Position numbers and translations under genes: made by a program | Part shown: positions 10,714 to 23,363 of the stretch, one piece after another | How positions within the stretch are numbered: the stretch's first letter is position 1 | Layout: each line of letters begins with the position of its first letter | DNA from: Zhengitettix transpicula | Lineage: Eukaryota; Arthropoda; Insecta; Orthoptera; Tetrigidae | Reading direction: 5' to 3' | Assembly: GCA_037074705.1 (NCBI GenBank) | Contig: CM073591.1 | Location: 80,396,532-80,460,531 of the forward strand | Length of the DNA stretch: 64,000 nucleotides | The notes under the pieces: model-generated | The model's input: the letters and a program-made list of their open reading frames with translations, nothing else | What the model was told of the DNA's origin: nothing | Databases searched by the model: none

Positions 10714-11369
10714 CCCGTGTGCTTGTTGATCATGGTCGATAACGCAAGTCTCACTGGAAATTGTAATCGCTTTAAGTTAAAAAGGGAGATCCCCTCTCTC
10801 ATTCCTGTTACGATTGTCGCTTAGATAAAATATCTGTGAATCGTATCTATACAGCCTTCTAGATAATTCTACATCGTTGTAATTGAATTAACATGATTAT
10901 AAAAGTATCTATTCGACACATATAGGTTATTCTCGATATTAAATCAGAACCCCCTACTAAACTCATCCCCCATGTATTGAACGTAGTTAAAAAAATCTCA
11001 TTTTCCACGGCTGCTCAAAAGACTTCGAGAAAAATTGGAGACCAATCCCTCCTGTGGCTCAAACGTATATTTGAAACATACTTGGAATTTTATTCTTTAT
11101 AAATATGGGGAACGAAAATTAAATTGTTTGCAAAAATAGGTCATCCTCAAAGTTCACTTTGTAATATTTTTATGAAACCAAAATTTTTTCTCTAGTGTAA
11201 AAGATGAAAATAATTTATTTACAACGTCTGCACCTCAAATTAACGTTTCAGAATAATTTTTAGCACCTAATTTTTTCTAGAAAATTCATATATTATTTAT
11301 AGTAAATAATACAAATTACTTCAACTAATCTTATTAACTTAAAATAAATTTTATGAATGCTGTGAGTTA

Positions 11370-11420
11370 CCTGCAGAAACGTTCTGTGGTATTTATTTTA
11401 TCTTTTATTATATTTTACTA
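11370..11420 (+). mobile_element. PLE terminal sequence, plus-strand, deleted hammerhead-like core
   Basis: CCTG at 11370-11373 runs straight into CAGAAACGTTCTGTGGTATT and then TATTTTATC. Compared with P1 (minus) this is the same end in opposite orientation, with the stem-II hairpin deleted (CCTG-[hairpin]-CAGAAACGTTGTGTGGTATT in P1). It would be the 3' end of the element whose GIY-YIG code lies at 10222-10413. Confidence 0.55.
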
Positions 11421-11429
11421 TATATTTAC

Positions 11430-14400
11430 TTTTAACACGGGCGTTTTATATTTTAAATATTGTGTGTTACGGTTAATTTTATTCTTGGATGAGAAAATCG
11501 CTTGTTCGTGTTTTAGTTAATTTAGATTTATACCATGGAAGACGGAAGCAAGACAGGGGACAAACGAAAAAAATTATATTGTGGATTTGATGATTGTTAT
11601 AAAATAAATGTACTAAAAATCGGCGCGTCATATAATAAAGAATAAAATTATCTAATTATTTTTAGGAAAACGTTTCTAATTATTAGAAAATATTCCCTTT
11701 CGCTGTTTTCAGTAATTATACAGAAATATTCCTTTTCACTATTTCCTATGAAGATACCGAAATATTACTTCCATGAATTTCTTAAATAATAATTTTCAGC
11801 GCGTTTTTGAAATACTAGATGTCAATATCATAGGGTATTACATTTAATCTAATATTACATAGGTTCCTTTGCTTTAGTAAATGTTTAATTACTGCAATAT
11901 TGGCTACTGTTGCAGTGAGATTGTTTAAATGAGGGTTATTCAAGAATTGTCTTATTCTTAAGTATATAAATTTTTTTCCGACATCTTTCTTCATTTTGGT
12001 CATCGGGTCCTGCTGTTTTTGCCTCGCGTGCCTCATCAACCTCAATTGAGTAAGTACTAGGAATTTAAGCAAAGAAACCGACACCGTCTGTTGGTGTCGA
12101 CTAAACTAAAAAACCTGACAAATTTTCGTAATATGTTTTACTGGCGACGCAGCGAGATTGTACCTTTGTTTTAGTAATTGAATAATTTTATCTGTATAAA
12201 TTATCAGAGAAAAATTTAACTAATATTTAATATCTATTTTGTTTCAGGTGAGTCGATTTCAATCGCGTTTATAGTAAGTACCTGATTTACCCTTTCGCAT
12301 GATAAAAGCTTTTATGAATATTAAATTCTTTCTTTGAAGGACTGCCTTAATCCATCGTAACATTTATATTTTATGAGTAATAACAAAGGAACAAAGACGT
12401 AACATCCAGACTCCTGCGAAGTTATCTTTAAAATGTAAGTTCAAACGTGAGGTTGTTTCTCAGTTGAAGTCTTACCTTAAAGGTCAACATTTTTCTCCAT
12501 TTTTATTTCGCTACATTTCTGCAACCTACAGTCATACTTTTAAAACATCTCTTTTATTGGAAATATCGAATGGAAGAATATTTTCTTTTCGTATTAGTAG
12601 AGGACCGAGTTACATATATTGTATTCATTCATTTATGAAATAAATTAATTACTCGATTTTAAAAAGTTGCCTCTTACTTTAAATGCAGTATTTTTAACCC
12701 GACAGCGTTATTTGTCACATTTTCCAAATTTTATCGCACGTAGATCCACAAACTCTGGGTTCCCTATATTAGTCAGGCAAATGCTGAGATGAAGTCTTTA
12801 TGTAAGATAATGGTCGCTTCCTTGCAACGGTTCCAAAAATAGCCGAGGAAAACAAAGGCTAGATAAGTCGTCAGACTGGTAACAAAGCGAAATTGCGTAA
12901 TGTAAGATGACAATGTGGAAGTCGTCTCGGTAACTAATATCCCTCATGGATTATATACAACACAAATTATTTAAAATATTTTGCCATAATTAATATTTTT
13001 TAAATAATGACAAAATAGTAATAATAATATGCAAGATTGTTTTTTCTTCCTTTCTCATCATTCACATCAGAATTATTCAATTTTTCCGTGTAAAAGATGA
13101 GCATTTAAATGTCAAAGTGAAAGAAAAAATATCTTACATCATCACGTTTCTCAAACCAGCTTTTACTAAATATAGAGTATTCATTGCAGTAAAATATATG
13201 TTGTAATTATTCCGTAAGGAAATTTTCGTAGTATTTGCAACCGGGCGTGTACAAATATCCTTTTGTCTCAATCTAGAAACTGCAGTTTTGAAATAAATGA
13301 CGTGTATACATTTATACAAAAACGGAAGGGAAAAAACTACCAAATGCGTATAGATTGAAAGGAAATGGTAGGACTGATAAACCCATTTCTGAAAATAAAT
13401 CCGCCTTGAACATTTCTTCAAATGTTCCGTTAACAAGGATTTAAGCAGAACGTATGCATCCTCTATTATTTTCAACGATCATATACAGTGGTACTTCAGT
13501 AATCGACTCCAGACTAAAATTTTCGCTGTCGTGCGACCGATATGTGAAGCTTGATTTTTTTATTATACACACAAAAAAAAAGTACATGAGATATTGTAGC
13601 GAGCCTTCTTTATAGTAATATCCTTCTTGAAGGTTCTCATCGTACCGACAGGATCCGAAACTTCTCATATTTCCCATTGTTAATGTCTCAGTTTCCGTTC
13701 CTCTGTTATCTGAACAGCGCGACTACCTTACCCAATCCCATTTAATAGATAATTGAATTTACTACTATTGTCTGGAAGTGTCTGGGAAAATTAAATGATT
13801 TTCTATTTAATGTTGTGGGGAAACGTGACTCACATAACGGTTTCGGTTGATGACAATCCTGGATCGGATTAAATAACATTTATAACGGAAAACGAAACAA
13901 ATAATTTACTCAGTCAAATTTCTTATTCCAGACAAAGATTCCATTCCTGAAATAAATAATGGTCACGTGCAAGCTCTAGTTGTTTTTTAACCCCATCGTT
14001 TCTTGACACTCTAGCATGGATACACGAATCAATATACGAAAATTAACTAAACATAAATTACTGAAAGTTAATTTAGAATAGAAATAATGTCAAGGAAAAG
14101 TAGTAAGATGCGATTGTGTCACCACAAGTCATAATTATTTCGACGTAATTGCCATATTATTTAGAATGGTTTCAAATAGACGTTGTAAATTCTAGGGAAG
14201 CAACTTTATTTCTTAGGTGCTTCTGCTATAAATATCTATAATTAATTTTCTTTAAAAATTTTGGCAGGTTTCAAAACAGATCTTTATAAAATATTCATTC
14301 TTGGTAGGAATTGCGTTTTATAGTCTACCCTCCAAGTTCAGCACCGACCCTCCTCCTCCTTCCTTTCTGTGGTGTTTGCGTAGGTAAACGTTGAATAAAC

Positions 14401-15800
14401 ATTAACCCTTGGTTGTTGCCCTTCGACAATCCCCTCAAGACTGCTTCACAAGAAAACGCCCGACTTTAAACTGACCGTCAGAAGTTAGTTAACTGTAGTC
14501 TCGCAGAGCTGAACTACAATTACGGCAAAGACATATAAGAGTATACATTCAGTTTCATCCAGAATCGTACTTACTCAATGTGTTTTAAATACAAATTTAT
14601 TTGCAGTAAAGAATAAAAATAATTCAGTAAAGAATAAGAATAATCGTTGTCAATTAATAATTATTAAATATTAATTATAGCAACTCGAAATTTCAATAAT
14701 TTTAATTTTTTTGTAATATTTAACAGTTTTAAAGTAAGAAAAAATATAGACTGACTAATGAAGTCGTGAAACTTTCATTTATTTTCACTGTAATTCAATT
14801 ATTAATTCAAGGTTTCATATTTATGGGTTTCCGAAACAGAATACAAACTTGGACAGAAACGTTCATCGTAGTCAATCTTTACTGGTGTTTATTTTTTGTA
14901 TTCTTGTATTAAGGTTCAGCTTAACTAGGTTTAAAGGTAGTATTAAGTTAGTTTAATAGAAGTTATTACACATCATGGCAATAGAAAGTTTCCTCCGTAA
15001 ACAATTTACTAATTTAGATATTTATCCATCTTTATAATTCACAAAGTAGTTTTTATTTTATTTATAAAGATCTTTCGAATATATTTGCTACAGAATATAA
15101 AAAAGCATTGTAATTATCGAAAAAAATTACTTTGTCAATTTTAAAAGATCCATTATTGGCCTTGTTAATATTGTAATTGCCACAGATCATCAAAAAATTT
15201 AAAATTATTAAAGTGATACAGTAAAAATTATGAGTATGACAACAGAATACTGTGTTAATAAATTATAATAGGAAAAATTACTTTGTAAATTTTGTAGATG
15301 GTTATTATTGTATAAAATAAAATAAATCTTAATTATATATCCGAACTTAATGTACTAATTTTTACAGAGCTGCAAAATATCTACAAAGCTACGAAGGACG
15401 TAAACCATTCCACCCGGTATTCCGCAATTCATTATTCCTAAGAATTCCCTGTAGGTATTAATTTTGAAAATGTTGAAAGCCATGTTAAATAACAGCATCT
15501 GAAAGCATAGACGTAATATTCTAAGCATTATGTGAACACGGTACGTTGTCTTCGACGAACAAAGATTAATTTGTCACTTAAATATCTCTTCCATAAATCA
15601 AATAATTTAAGGCTATATTAAAATTACGGTAAAGCAGGATATAGCAATTGTAGAAAAATATCCTGTCATATTACTGACGAGCGTATATGATTTTCTCAGA
15701 AGTGAAGATGCAGATATTTGTTCAAATGGTCCGAAGAGGCGGCTTTTGTTTCTCTGATTCACGTACATTATCAGTAAACACACTGGAATAAAATTTGAGA
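11430..15800. other. AT-rich sequence, nothing recognised
   Basis: Several minus-strand frames of 78-113 codons occur (for example 13134-13475 and 13441-13677) but show no recognisable domain. A GC-richer strip at about 14330-14530 has no open frame or repeat match. No RNA gene was seen. Confidence 0.35.
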
Positions 15801-15815
15801 AAGTACGACGGTCGC

Positions 15816-16028
15816 TTAAATAGTATTGTTAGTTGGTGTAGTATAAAGTTTGAACACAGTTTCTTCAATAGTTTGATTTTTGTGATGAAGAGATGTTAAT
15901 AAGGCAAGAGCTGGTTTAAAATACAACCTTATTAAAAGTTTAGCCGCTGAAGATTTAAAAGGAGTTAGTTTTTTCATTAGCCAATATTTACCATCGTTTC
16001 CAACGGGAAAAAAAATAGAAATCCGCAA
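15816..16028 (-). CDS. Unrecognised 70-codon ORF
   Basis: The frame reads in part PFKSSAAKLLIRLYFKPALA and ends PTNNTI. I see no motif, signal peptide or close neighbour that would support a function. Listed only because it is less AT-biased than the surrounding frames; a chance frame is the most likely explanation. Confidence 0.08.
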   Translation of the reverse strand: MRISIFFPVGNDGKYWLMKKLTPFKSSAAKLLIRLYFKPALALLTSLHHKNQTIEETVFKLYTTPTNNTI

Positions 16029-16339
16029 TGCAGTATTGAAAGATCGCCGTCAAGACAAAACTACCTCTTTTGGATGAAAGTTCTTTGTCACCACGTAAAT
16101 GCACTCGCCTCCGCGTCTTCAGCTGTTGCAAAACTTCACAAATTGTTCGGTGGACTAATTATATTGATTGAAAAGAAATAACTTTGTAATAAATCATTGT
16201 TTCCTTTTTAGAGCGACCACTTTTGAAACCACAATCATACAAAATGGTCCTTCCTTTCAATATGAGCAAAGACAGTCATTTCCAGAAGCGGGTGATGAGC
16301 AACGGAGCAACCAGCGAACGCCTACTTTGAACAGATAGT

Positions 16340-16720
16340 CTCCGAAGAGCTGGATATACTTTAGGTAACGGTGGGTTGGGATTTAATGGAAGTGAGAGCA
16401 AGAAATATGTGTCTTATCGGTTTTGGAAGACAGAGGTTCATTTGTAAATTACAGGCGACGGCGCTGGATGATGGGATGGCAGGGACAGGTTCATTTCCGA
16501 AAGTGGCGCCGTTTGAGAGTCTAGCGTATTGATCCAGACGTCCGTCGTGTTTGTGTCCGGAGACATCTCTTCGCGGTACGGGACATATTTTCCACCCGAA
16601 CAGACACGCACACGACCTGTGGATTCGATTAGCGTCGCTCCCTTCCCACATCCTCTGCATTCATTTCCGTTCGCGAACCGTTCGTTCACAACGCCACAAA
16701 AAAAATGTCACCTCCAAACA
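16340..16720. other. GC-rich block with frames open on both strands
   Basis: Four frames of 67-99 codons overlap here on both strands (16361-16660 and 16438-16689 minus, 16529-16783 and 16551-16754 plus). That pattern fits GC-rich non-coding DNA better than a gene. It contains several CpG steps (CGTCCGTCGTG, TTCGCGGTACGGG). It could be a promoter-type or conserved non-coding segment. Confidence 0.25.
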
Positions 16721-16789
16721 TCCACAATTCAAGACTTTTGTGTTGAAAATATAATTACAAATCTAAACCGCCAAACAAAGTGATTTGAA

Positions 16790-17840
16790 CAACTTCCTTT
16801 TCACGTTCAAGACCAGAAACAAATATGATAACCACGACAACGCCTGTTTAAATGTTTGATCTTATTTCATGATTTTAAGGACAGGTAAGGAAAAATAAGG
16901 AATAATGAACGTATTTGAAATGGAGTAATGTAGCTCACTGGAAGATTGTGGATACATGTCCTAATATTTGTATATTACGCTTAAATCGTAAATATATTCA
17001 CAATTCCACTATTAATGCGCAGAACTATTTCAAATCTTTTACCTGTTTCACGCGACTATTAAATTTAATTTAATTACACGATTCCGCATCATTTGCAAAC
17101 CATGGTATGACGGTAGTAAGTCTGGTCGTTTATAAAATTTTTACTTTTTTTCTGCAGAAATAGAACGGGTATACGAAACTAAGCCTCAATTAAACACCAA
17201 GACACAGAAACTGATAGAAAATTGGTAATCATATGTGATGCATATGCAGGGTGACTGAAAATGATCCAGCTATTTCGGTTGAAAACTAAACGAAATGGCC
17301 GTCTTTTATTTTTGCATTGGTAACCATAAATAATAATTTCAAAGTGTTTTTTTTCACCTGAAATATTTTGCACCCTTCATAACAAATTATTGAGAAAAAT
17401 AGTTTTCAATAAAATTTAAGAGCTCTCAATTATTCGGCCTAATGTGACGGAAGGACAGGCCCGGTAATGAACTAACTCGCTTCCTACTCCACCAAAATTC
17501 GCTCTTAACGATATTTTCTGACCTCCGTACAGGCCAGTTTTTTATAAAAGCTTATTGTGTAGTACAGTAGCTAACGTATTCCATAATTGTTGATATCCAT
17601 CTCTCACGGTTCTTCATCAATAATAATTCTGTACCTAAACAAAGTAATTAGTTATTGTAATCTAAGATCGCTAAAACTATGAAATTTTCAGTCACGACGT
17701 CCATTCGAGCTTTTGTATGAAATGAAGGTCCTATTTCATTTAACACGTTGAGTTGTGGCTAGACTACAGTAGACAACCATTTAGCCCATGTTGTATTGCA
17801 GAAGAACATTCCCCAGATTAATTGAATGTTTTTTATATGA
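16790..17840. other. AT-rich sequence, nothing recognised
   Basis: Only a 64-codon unassigned minus-strand frame (17179-17373) was seen here, with no repeat shared with the rest of the window. Confidence 0.3.
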
Positions 17841-17849
17841 TTAGAGAAA

Positions 17850-18430
17850 AAACGCCTATGTATCCAAAGTCGTGCTATGGCTTGCAGTGGTAAAACGGCC
17901 ACAAAATTTGGCGCGGGTGTCCAGAAGAAATCGTGCCTTCAGACAAAGGCAGAGGATTATGTGAGAAAAACGAGAACCTCTGGCTCAGGAGCCAACGATC
18001 TCTCTAAAATTCTGAAAAAAGAGAAAGCCCGCGAAATTGTTAGACCGACGTAGATTGGCTGAGAAAAACCACGTTGAAGAGCTTTCCACACTCTGAAGGG
18101 GAACGAAGAAAGTCGGGCTGAAAGGTAGACAAGCTACAAAAAAGGACAGTTCATACATACAACTTGGAGAGGAAGGAAGTCTGGGAAGTGTAAAGGAGTA
18201 GCTCAGAGAGATGTAAAGTTCAAATCAATCACTTGAAGGAAAAAAAAGCCCGACCGACGGAAAAGGAGAAGATGAAACATCGCCGACATCGACGCCGCCG
18301 AAAGGAGGAAGCTGGCCTACGGATTAGAGATTTCCTGTGAAGTACTTCCGTCGGCTCCACCAGTCTACCTGCATGGGGAAGCATCTAGCCGACGCAAAGA
18401 CGAACAGGGGTGTTTCCGATTGCGACGTTA
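17850..18430. other. Purine-rich, GC-richer block
   Basis: The plus strand is strongly A/G-biased with repeated GAAG, GAGAAA and CCGACG steps, quite unlike the flanking AT-rich DNA. Stops occur in all frames and I recognise no protein. It may be an old transposon body or a non-coding transcript. Confidence 0.2.
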
Positions 18431-18439
18431 ACAATTGAG

Positions 18440-19690
18440 AATTCTGCCGCGCGTATCTGCGATCAGAGTCTCATAATAGCCTTGATATTTGCCCATTTAA
18501 CGCATTAGTAATTTGAGTCTTGAATGTAGTAGATTAAAGTAAATTGAAATTACTGTTAAATTGTGTGAAACCTTAATTAAATTAAATTTTAATATAATTT
18601 TTATAAATTTCTAAAAAACCTGCCCTAGCTTATTTTACAATGTCATAGCAATAGTCCAACACAGCTATTCGTTCACTAGCCATAGTAAACTATACTGTCG
18701 AAGTAAAATGTAATTTATATTACTCTAATCTTTCAAGCGTGGCTCTATAAAGAGCACAAAATTTACCAAATTGAACAATCAAATTGCTTCCATGTGGGGC
18801 GTGGGAATCCTCGTTGGGAAACACCGGTCTGGTTTGTATCCGCTAATGGAAATATTAAGTTGTTGTTTAATAACACTAAAGAAGCAAATAAAATGCGTTG
18901 ACATTTAGAGAGTACTATTAAAAAAAGGTCCATTTGTTTCACGCCCAATTTAAGTGTATTATTTGTTGAGGACTTGTCTTTTGTTCGCCCCAGCATTTCT
19001 CGAGTGTTGACAAAACCTGGCTGCAGCGCAGCGCGCGAAAAAAAAACAACTCCTGTGAGTCTGCACTTCAGGTGTTTGCTTCAGGAAACGCTGTCGTTTT
19101 CTCTGAAATGACTGACAACAGGCAGTCTGTCGTACTGTCACCGCTCCTGTAATTTCAGACTAGCTACAAAAATTTAACTGCATGAAACATCTGTTGAAGC
19201 GAGCGTGCGATTCTGATTCCCTGAAATCTGTGATTAAACAAATTTTACTAAAATGATTTGAATTTTAACGAGCATTTTTTTTTGTCTCAAAGAATTAAAT
19301 TCGTCTAACAATTTAAATCTTTCTCCATTTATTTAGAATTAAATACTACGGGTATTATTCATCTTCAGTTGCCTTAATTAACCGTTTAACCCTGACCAGT
19401 GCCCCATTTATGGCGCTTACTATGCTACAATCTTTCTATTTCTGATTTCAACCCAGTTCCCACAATCGTAACATTAAATATCTTTGGCTGATAGATGTTT
19501 TATTATAAGACATTTGAATCTCACAATTTAGGGATGTAGACGTTTTGACAAATATCCAGCAACAAATTGATACTGTTAAGCGACATTTCATAAATTTACA
19601 TTTTCAATGTAAATATCTATAGGACGAATAAAAAGTTATTAAAAATATTTAAGTACGTGGTTATACCATATTTAATTCTATTTCTTTATG
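18440..19690. other. Mostly AT-rich, unassigned
   Basis: Two unassigned minus-strand frames (18763-18996, 18959-19141) cover a small GC-richer patch around 19010-19040. Nothing else was recognised. Confidence 0.3.
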
Positions 19691-19706
19691 TTTTTCGGTT
19701 ACAACT

Positions 19707-19806
19707 GGCAAGGCAGTATGACCTTGCCTCTCAATTTTACTTATAAATTGTATACAAAATTATTAAAAACTTTAAAGCTGATAAGGTCCCAGAAGAAGAT
19801 GAAACG
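19707..19806 (+). mobile_element. PLE-end-like sequence: hairpin plus hammerhead-like core
   Basis: A perfect 7-bp hairpin, GGCAAGG/CCTTGCC (19707-19728), is followed about 50 bp later by CTGATAA (one change from CTGATGA), GGTCCC and GAAACG (19801-19806). The stem-II partner of GGTCCC has decayed. A related segment at about 25110-25222 also has CGGYTAYAACTGGC upstream of a much better-preserved hammerhead-like motif, and 39688-39720 has the decayed sequence GGTTCCAAAAGAAGATG. Confidence 0.4.
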
Positions 19807-20001
19807 AAGTGAAATTATTATTTTTTGCTAATTAACTTAATTACTTTTTGACTCAATGCTGTTTATTTATATTATTATAATATAATCATATTTTTTATAC
19901 GTTATATTTATTACTATTTGTGAATGGCCTTTAATGACCTATTTTTCTCGTAGCTGTAGGACAGTTTTTTATATATAATTTATATATTAATATAAACCTT
20001 C

Positions 20002-20035
20002 CCAGAGAGCTCTCACATCTCTCTGGTTTTTTTTT
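20002..20035 (+). other. Hairpin followed by a T-run
   Basis: CCAGAGAG (20002-20009) pairs perfectly with CTCTCTGG (20019-20026) and is followed at once by a run of T. It directly abuts the 5' end of R1 copy B. A T-run after a hairpin can end Pol III transcripts, but no Pol III promoter was found to the left, so this may only be the insertion-site sequence. Confidence 0.35.
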
Positions 20036-20040
20036 GAACT

Positions 20041-20473
20041 AAGGTTCCCACATGCCGAGGCACCTCGGTCTGTTTTGAGAGGTGTATGTTCCGGGGTCGC
20101 AGACTTTGGGCATACGGCAAGAGTTGTCCGCTATTCCTATTGGAATAGTCGGCCAGCTGCCTCCTAAACAGGCCAAGGCATGGCGAGGGGAAAGCTGCGT
20201 CCCCACAGCAAACTCCTCTCCCGCTATCGGAAGGGCGTGGGACAAGTACCCAATGCCCGACCTACCCGATGCAGGTTTTTCTAAGGTTTTCCCTGCATTC
20301 CTTTAGGCGAATGCCGGGTAGGATCCTTAAAATATAGCCCGGGGGCCCTAGTTAACCCTTGGCTACCTTCCTCTACCCTTCCGCATCCCCCCTTTCAAAT
20401 CCCTTCCTATGCTATTAAAGGGGAGTTGCCCTAAGTGGATTACCCTCATGTAGCCTATTGCCCTAAAAAAAAA
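20041..20473 (+). mobile_element. R1 retroposon, near full-length copy B
   Basis: Starts GGTTCCCACATGCCGAGGCA, the same 5' boundary as copy A, and ends CTCATGTAGCCTATTGCCCT followed by nine A. A small perfect hairpin, CCGAGG-CA-CCTCGG, lies at the 5' end. Internal blocks match copies A and C closely. The A-tail and the shared 5' start support a retroposed unit of about 430 bp. No target-site duplication could be read with confidence. Confidence 0.75.
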
Positions 20474-20715
20474 TCAATTGATATTTAATGATTTTAAATG
20501 CAAAAATATAAAATAAATGGCTATGTTTTATCTATACATATAAATTTTCTGATTCTCATAGCCTTTTGCCACGGATTTTTGGATTGTCGTGATGTGAACT
20601 TTACGAATATTGTCACGATGGAGGCGTCAGTTGATCTAGAAACTGTTGTGTGTCTTTTTTTAGTTTGAGTGTCAACACCTCAGGCTCTACCGTACTCAGG
20701 ATTCACACACCCAAA

Positions 20716-20736
20716 ACACACACACACACACACACA
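20716..20736. repeat. (AC)n microsatellite
   Basis: About ten and a half uninterrupted AC units, preceded by a shorter CACACAC tract at 20703-20710. Confidence 0.95.
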
Positions 20737-20744
20737 ATTCTTAG

Positions 20745-21830
20745 GCTGTTGGACTTGAGATAACTTTACTGACCCTCCGCTAAGTGACGCTTCTGTCAAC
20801 AAGGGTCAGCTGCAACGTCCAGTTGTATTTCCAATGCTAAACCTACGTTTTTTCACACAACATTATTATGTTTCGGCTATGAAAAAAAAAAGAAAGTACT
20901 GATGAATTTGATTTAATTGCGTGTCTATCCTCAAATATTGAACAAATTATGTTGAAACTTATTCGCTTAGGAAACTTTAACCTTGACATCAGTGTTTTTA
21001 AGTCTCAACCCACCATCACTTGGAAAACTCTGCTCTAGGCATCACGAATCTTGGAATTCTTATCAGTTTAAGTCCTGTCTTTTAACGTATATTTGTCTAC
21101 GATAGACTTACCTCTTCAAAGTTTGTAATGAGACAACTGGGGTTAGGGAAGGAAACATTCTTAACGCTCCAGCTATTACAATAAGACTATTTTACGTCAG
21201 GTCCAATGGGCTGGCAATGACAACAATTGGCAAATTATGCACTGACCTGCTTGATTTGAGTTGAAGAGGAAGATTCTCCAGCGATACTCGGGTGTAAGTT
21301 CATAGTTAGGTGGTAGACTTCCTTCACTAGGCAGTACAATTTGTCTCAATTCTCTCTCCAGGTGCTCCGCCTTGGATAGTTAATTTTTAATAAATTCAGA
21401 TACGTTGTTTTGAAATATTTAAATATTTATCTCGCCATGTAACATTTAACATTAAAACGAGAAATTTCGCTCAATCATCAACTAGGTGTTTTGTTTCCTA
21501 GGCAACCGGCTATAGTACTCCCTCAACGTAAAATAATATATTTTCTCTTACAGGTAATAATAATACGATATTATAAAACATTATAAACATAAAAATAAAT
21601 GAAAATTGGCTCCATTACAAGTTTATGAACCTCTGAAAGTATTACACTGCTACGTAAACGGACATAGTCATATGAAGATTTAAAAATATGTTGTAGTTTC
21701 CTAGTGTTAGTTGTGGAAATATGCTATACGATATTGTGTTCTTTCATACCACGATCACATAGACAGTTTTTAACGAATTAAAAAATTTCAAACTATCACT
21801 GTAGTAGTCCTGTCAACGTGGATACAGTTT
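20745..21830. other. Unassigned sequence
   Basis: Moderate AT content, no ORF of useful length, and no repeat that I could match elsewhere in the window. Confidence 0.3.
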
Positions 21831-21836
21831 CTTTGA

Positions 21837-22367
21837 TTGGCGCAATGCTGTACTGACATTCGACTGAAACAGTTTCATGTTCCGCTTTACAAACTTTATA
21901 ATTTCGTGAATATACACACCTTGGTAGAGTTAGTAATTCAAACTTTTGGAAAACTGTTTAAATATTTATTTATATATCGTACTAGAAAGTATTCTAATGG
22001 CACACTTTTGTATCTTAAATATTTCAATGATCTTGAAGCAATTGCCCTAATTTACAATGCAACAAGAACATCTATATGGCGAGTTCACTTTATTTCGTTG
22101 TCAATTCGAAGACCCAGAAAAGGTGCATCAGCTGATAACTTGTCTAGAAACTGTTCCTACTATCCACTGAGAACTGGACGAACTGAGTCTTATATAGTGT
22201 CAGTAGATAATTTATTAACCATAAACCACACATGTAGTTTGTTGAGAGTTCTATCTACATTCCTAACAAGATTACCCGTATTTTTATCTGAATTTTACTA
22301 TATTCGTGCCATGTGCTTAGAGAATTATTTTAGAGGAAGTACGAATTCCGGAAGATCATTAATATAA
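21837..22367 (+). CDS. Unrecognised 176-codon ORF
   Basis: This is the longest open frame in the window and lies in AT-rich DNA, where long frames are rare by chance; the opposite strand has stops in the part I read. It begins MAQCCTDIRLKQFHVPLYKL, is rich in Leu, Tyr, Phe and Ile, contains a basic patch SIRRPRKG and ends GSTNSGRSLI. I see no catalytic motif, zinc finger, signal peptide or clear membrane segment, and I recognise no family. It ends 55 bp before repeat X copy 1, so it could be part of an unrecognised element. It could also be an exon with unseen introns around it, or an accident. Confidence 0.2.
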   Translation: MAQCCTDIRLKQFHVPLYKLYNFVNIHTLVELVIQTFGKLFKYLFIYRTRKYSNGTLLYLKYFNDLEAIALIYNATRTSIWRVHFISLSIRRPRKGASADNLSRNCSYYPLRTGRTESYIVSVDNLLTINHTCSLLRVLSTFLTRLPVFLSEFYYIRAMCLENYFRGSTNSGRSLI

Positions 22368-22421
22368 ATTAATATCAAGTATGAAAATGATTTTCTTACC
22401 ATCACTACACTTTATTACTCA

Positions 22422-23030
22422 ACTAGCTGGGTGCCAGGCGTTGCTCGTGTACTTATTTATATAAACTCGAAAAAGTATTTAATTGAATACTTAAATATAT
22501 TCCTTGAGTATTTCAGGATATAATTGTCAATTGTCACTCAGTCTTCATACATTACGAAATATTACATTGATGAAATTGTTAGCTAGACTCACAACTAATA
22601 TAGCGCGAAAATTAACTTACATTTTCCGCAAGGATGGTAAAGTAATTAGTATTCTTCTTTATTACCATTCGATGGAGTATTGCTGTATAAAATTATACTT
22701 TTTATTTAAAGAAAATATTTCTGCTTTATTTCATTCCTAATAAAGGAAATATTTCCTTTGTTCGTTGCGTAGTAACGTCTTTCTCTCGCGTGACGTCATT
22801 GTCTCTTTGCGCGCAGTAATTTAATATTTAATGATCACAGTTTTTAATTATAATTCTTTCCACATGCATGCTAGGCGTTTCTCACCCTCACAGTACCGGA
22901 TCTCGATTTTGGCAGAATACGTATACCAATTTTTGTTGCATTCTGTCCACGCGATAAAATTTGTATAAAGAACAACGTAAATACATAAATACATACATAC
23001 AAATATACATCCTTTTTTATTATATAGAAG
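22422..23030 (+). mobile_element. Dispersed repeat X, copy 1
   Basis: Starts CTAGCTGGGTGCCAGGCGTT and ends in CATACATACAAATATACATC and TTTTTTATTATATAGA. It matches 58006-58666 in the same orientation over several blocks (AACTCGAAAAAGTATTT, GCGCGAAAATTAACTTACAT, TTTTCCGCAAGGAT, CTGTCCACGCG). The layout, CTAGCTG at the start and a TTTTTATTATATAG end preceded by CATACATACA, is common among non-coding arthropod repeats. The element type could not be decided. An 18-bp perfect palindrome (AAAGGAAATATTTCCTTT, 22742-22759) and a TGACGTCA site (22791-22798) lie inside. Confidence 0.7.
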
Positions 23031-23363
23031 ATAGCTATCAGACTCCACTCTAATTATTTGATAAACTTCTTCATACACGAATATTTTCTACACGCATTTT
23101 ATCTTGTTTATACTTTCGATACTAGTATTTGTTCGTACATACATGTCAAACCTTTCAAACTTCTATTTTCGTATTTTCCAATGGGTCAATTCTTTTTTAT
23201 CATTACCGTCTCTTCTGCAGTACTAATTTATCATTAGAAACATTTTCTCGAAGAAAACTTAAAAAAAAATTCACGTTGTTTCCAAAGTTTTACTTCCTGA
23301 ATACGTTTTACTAAAACAATTGATGACCTTAAAGAAACACTTTTTAATTTTTATTTATATTGT

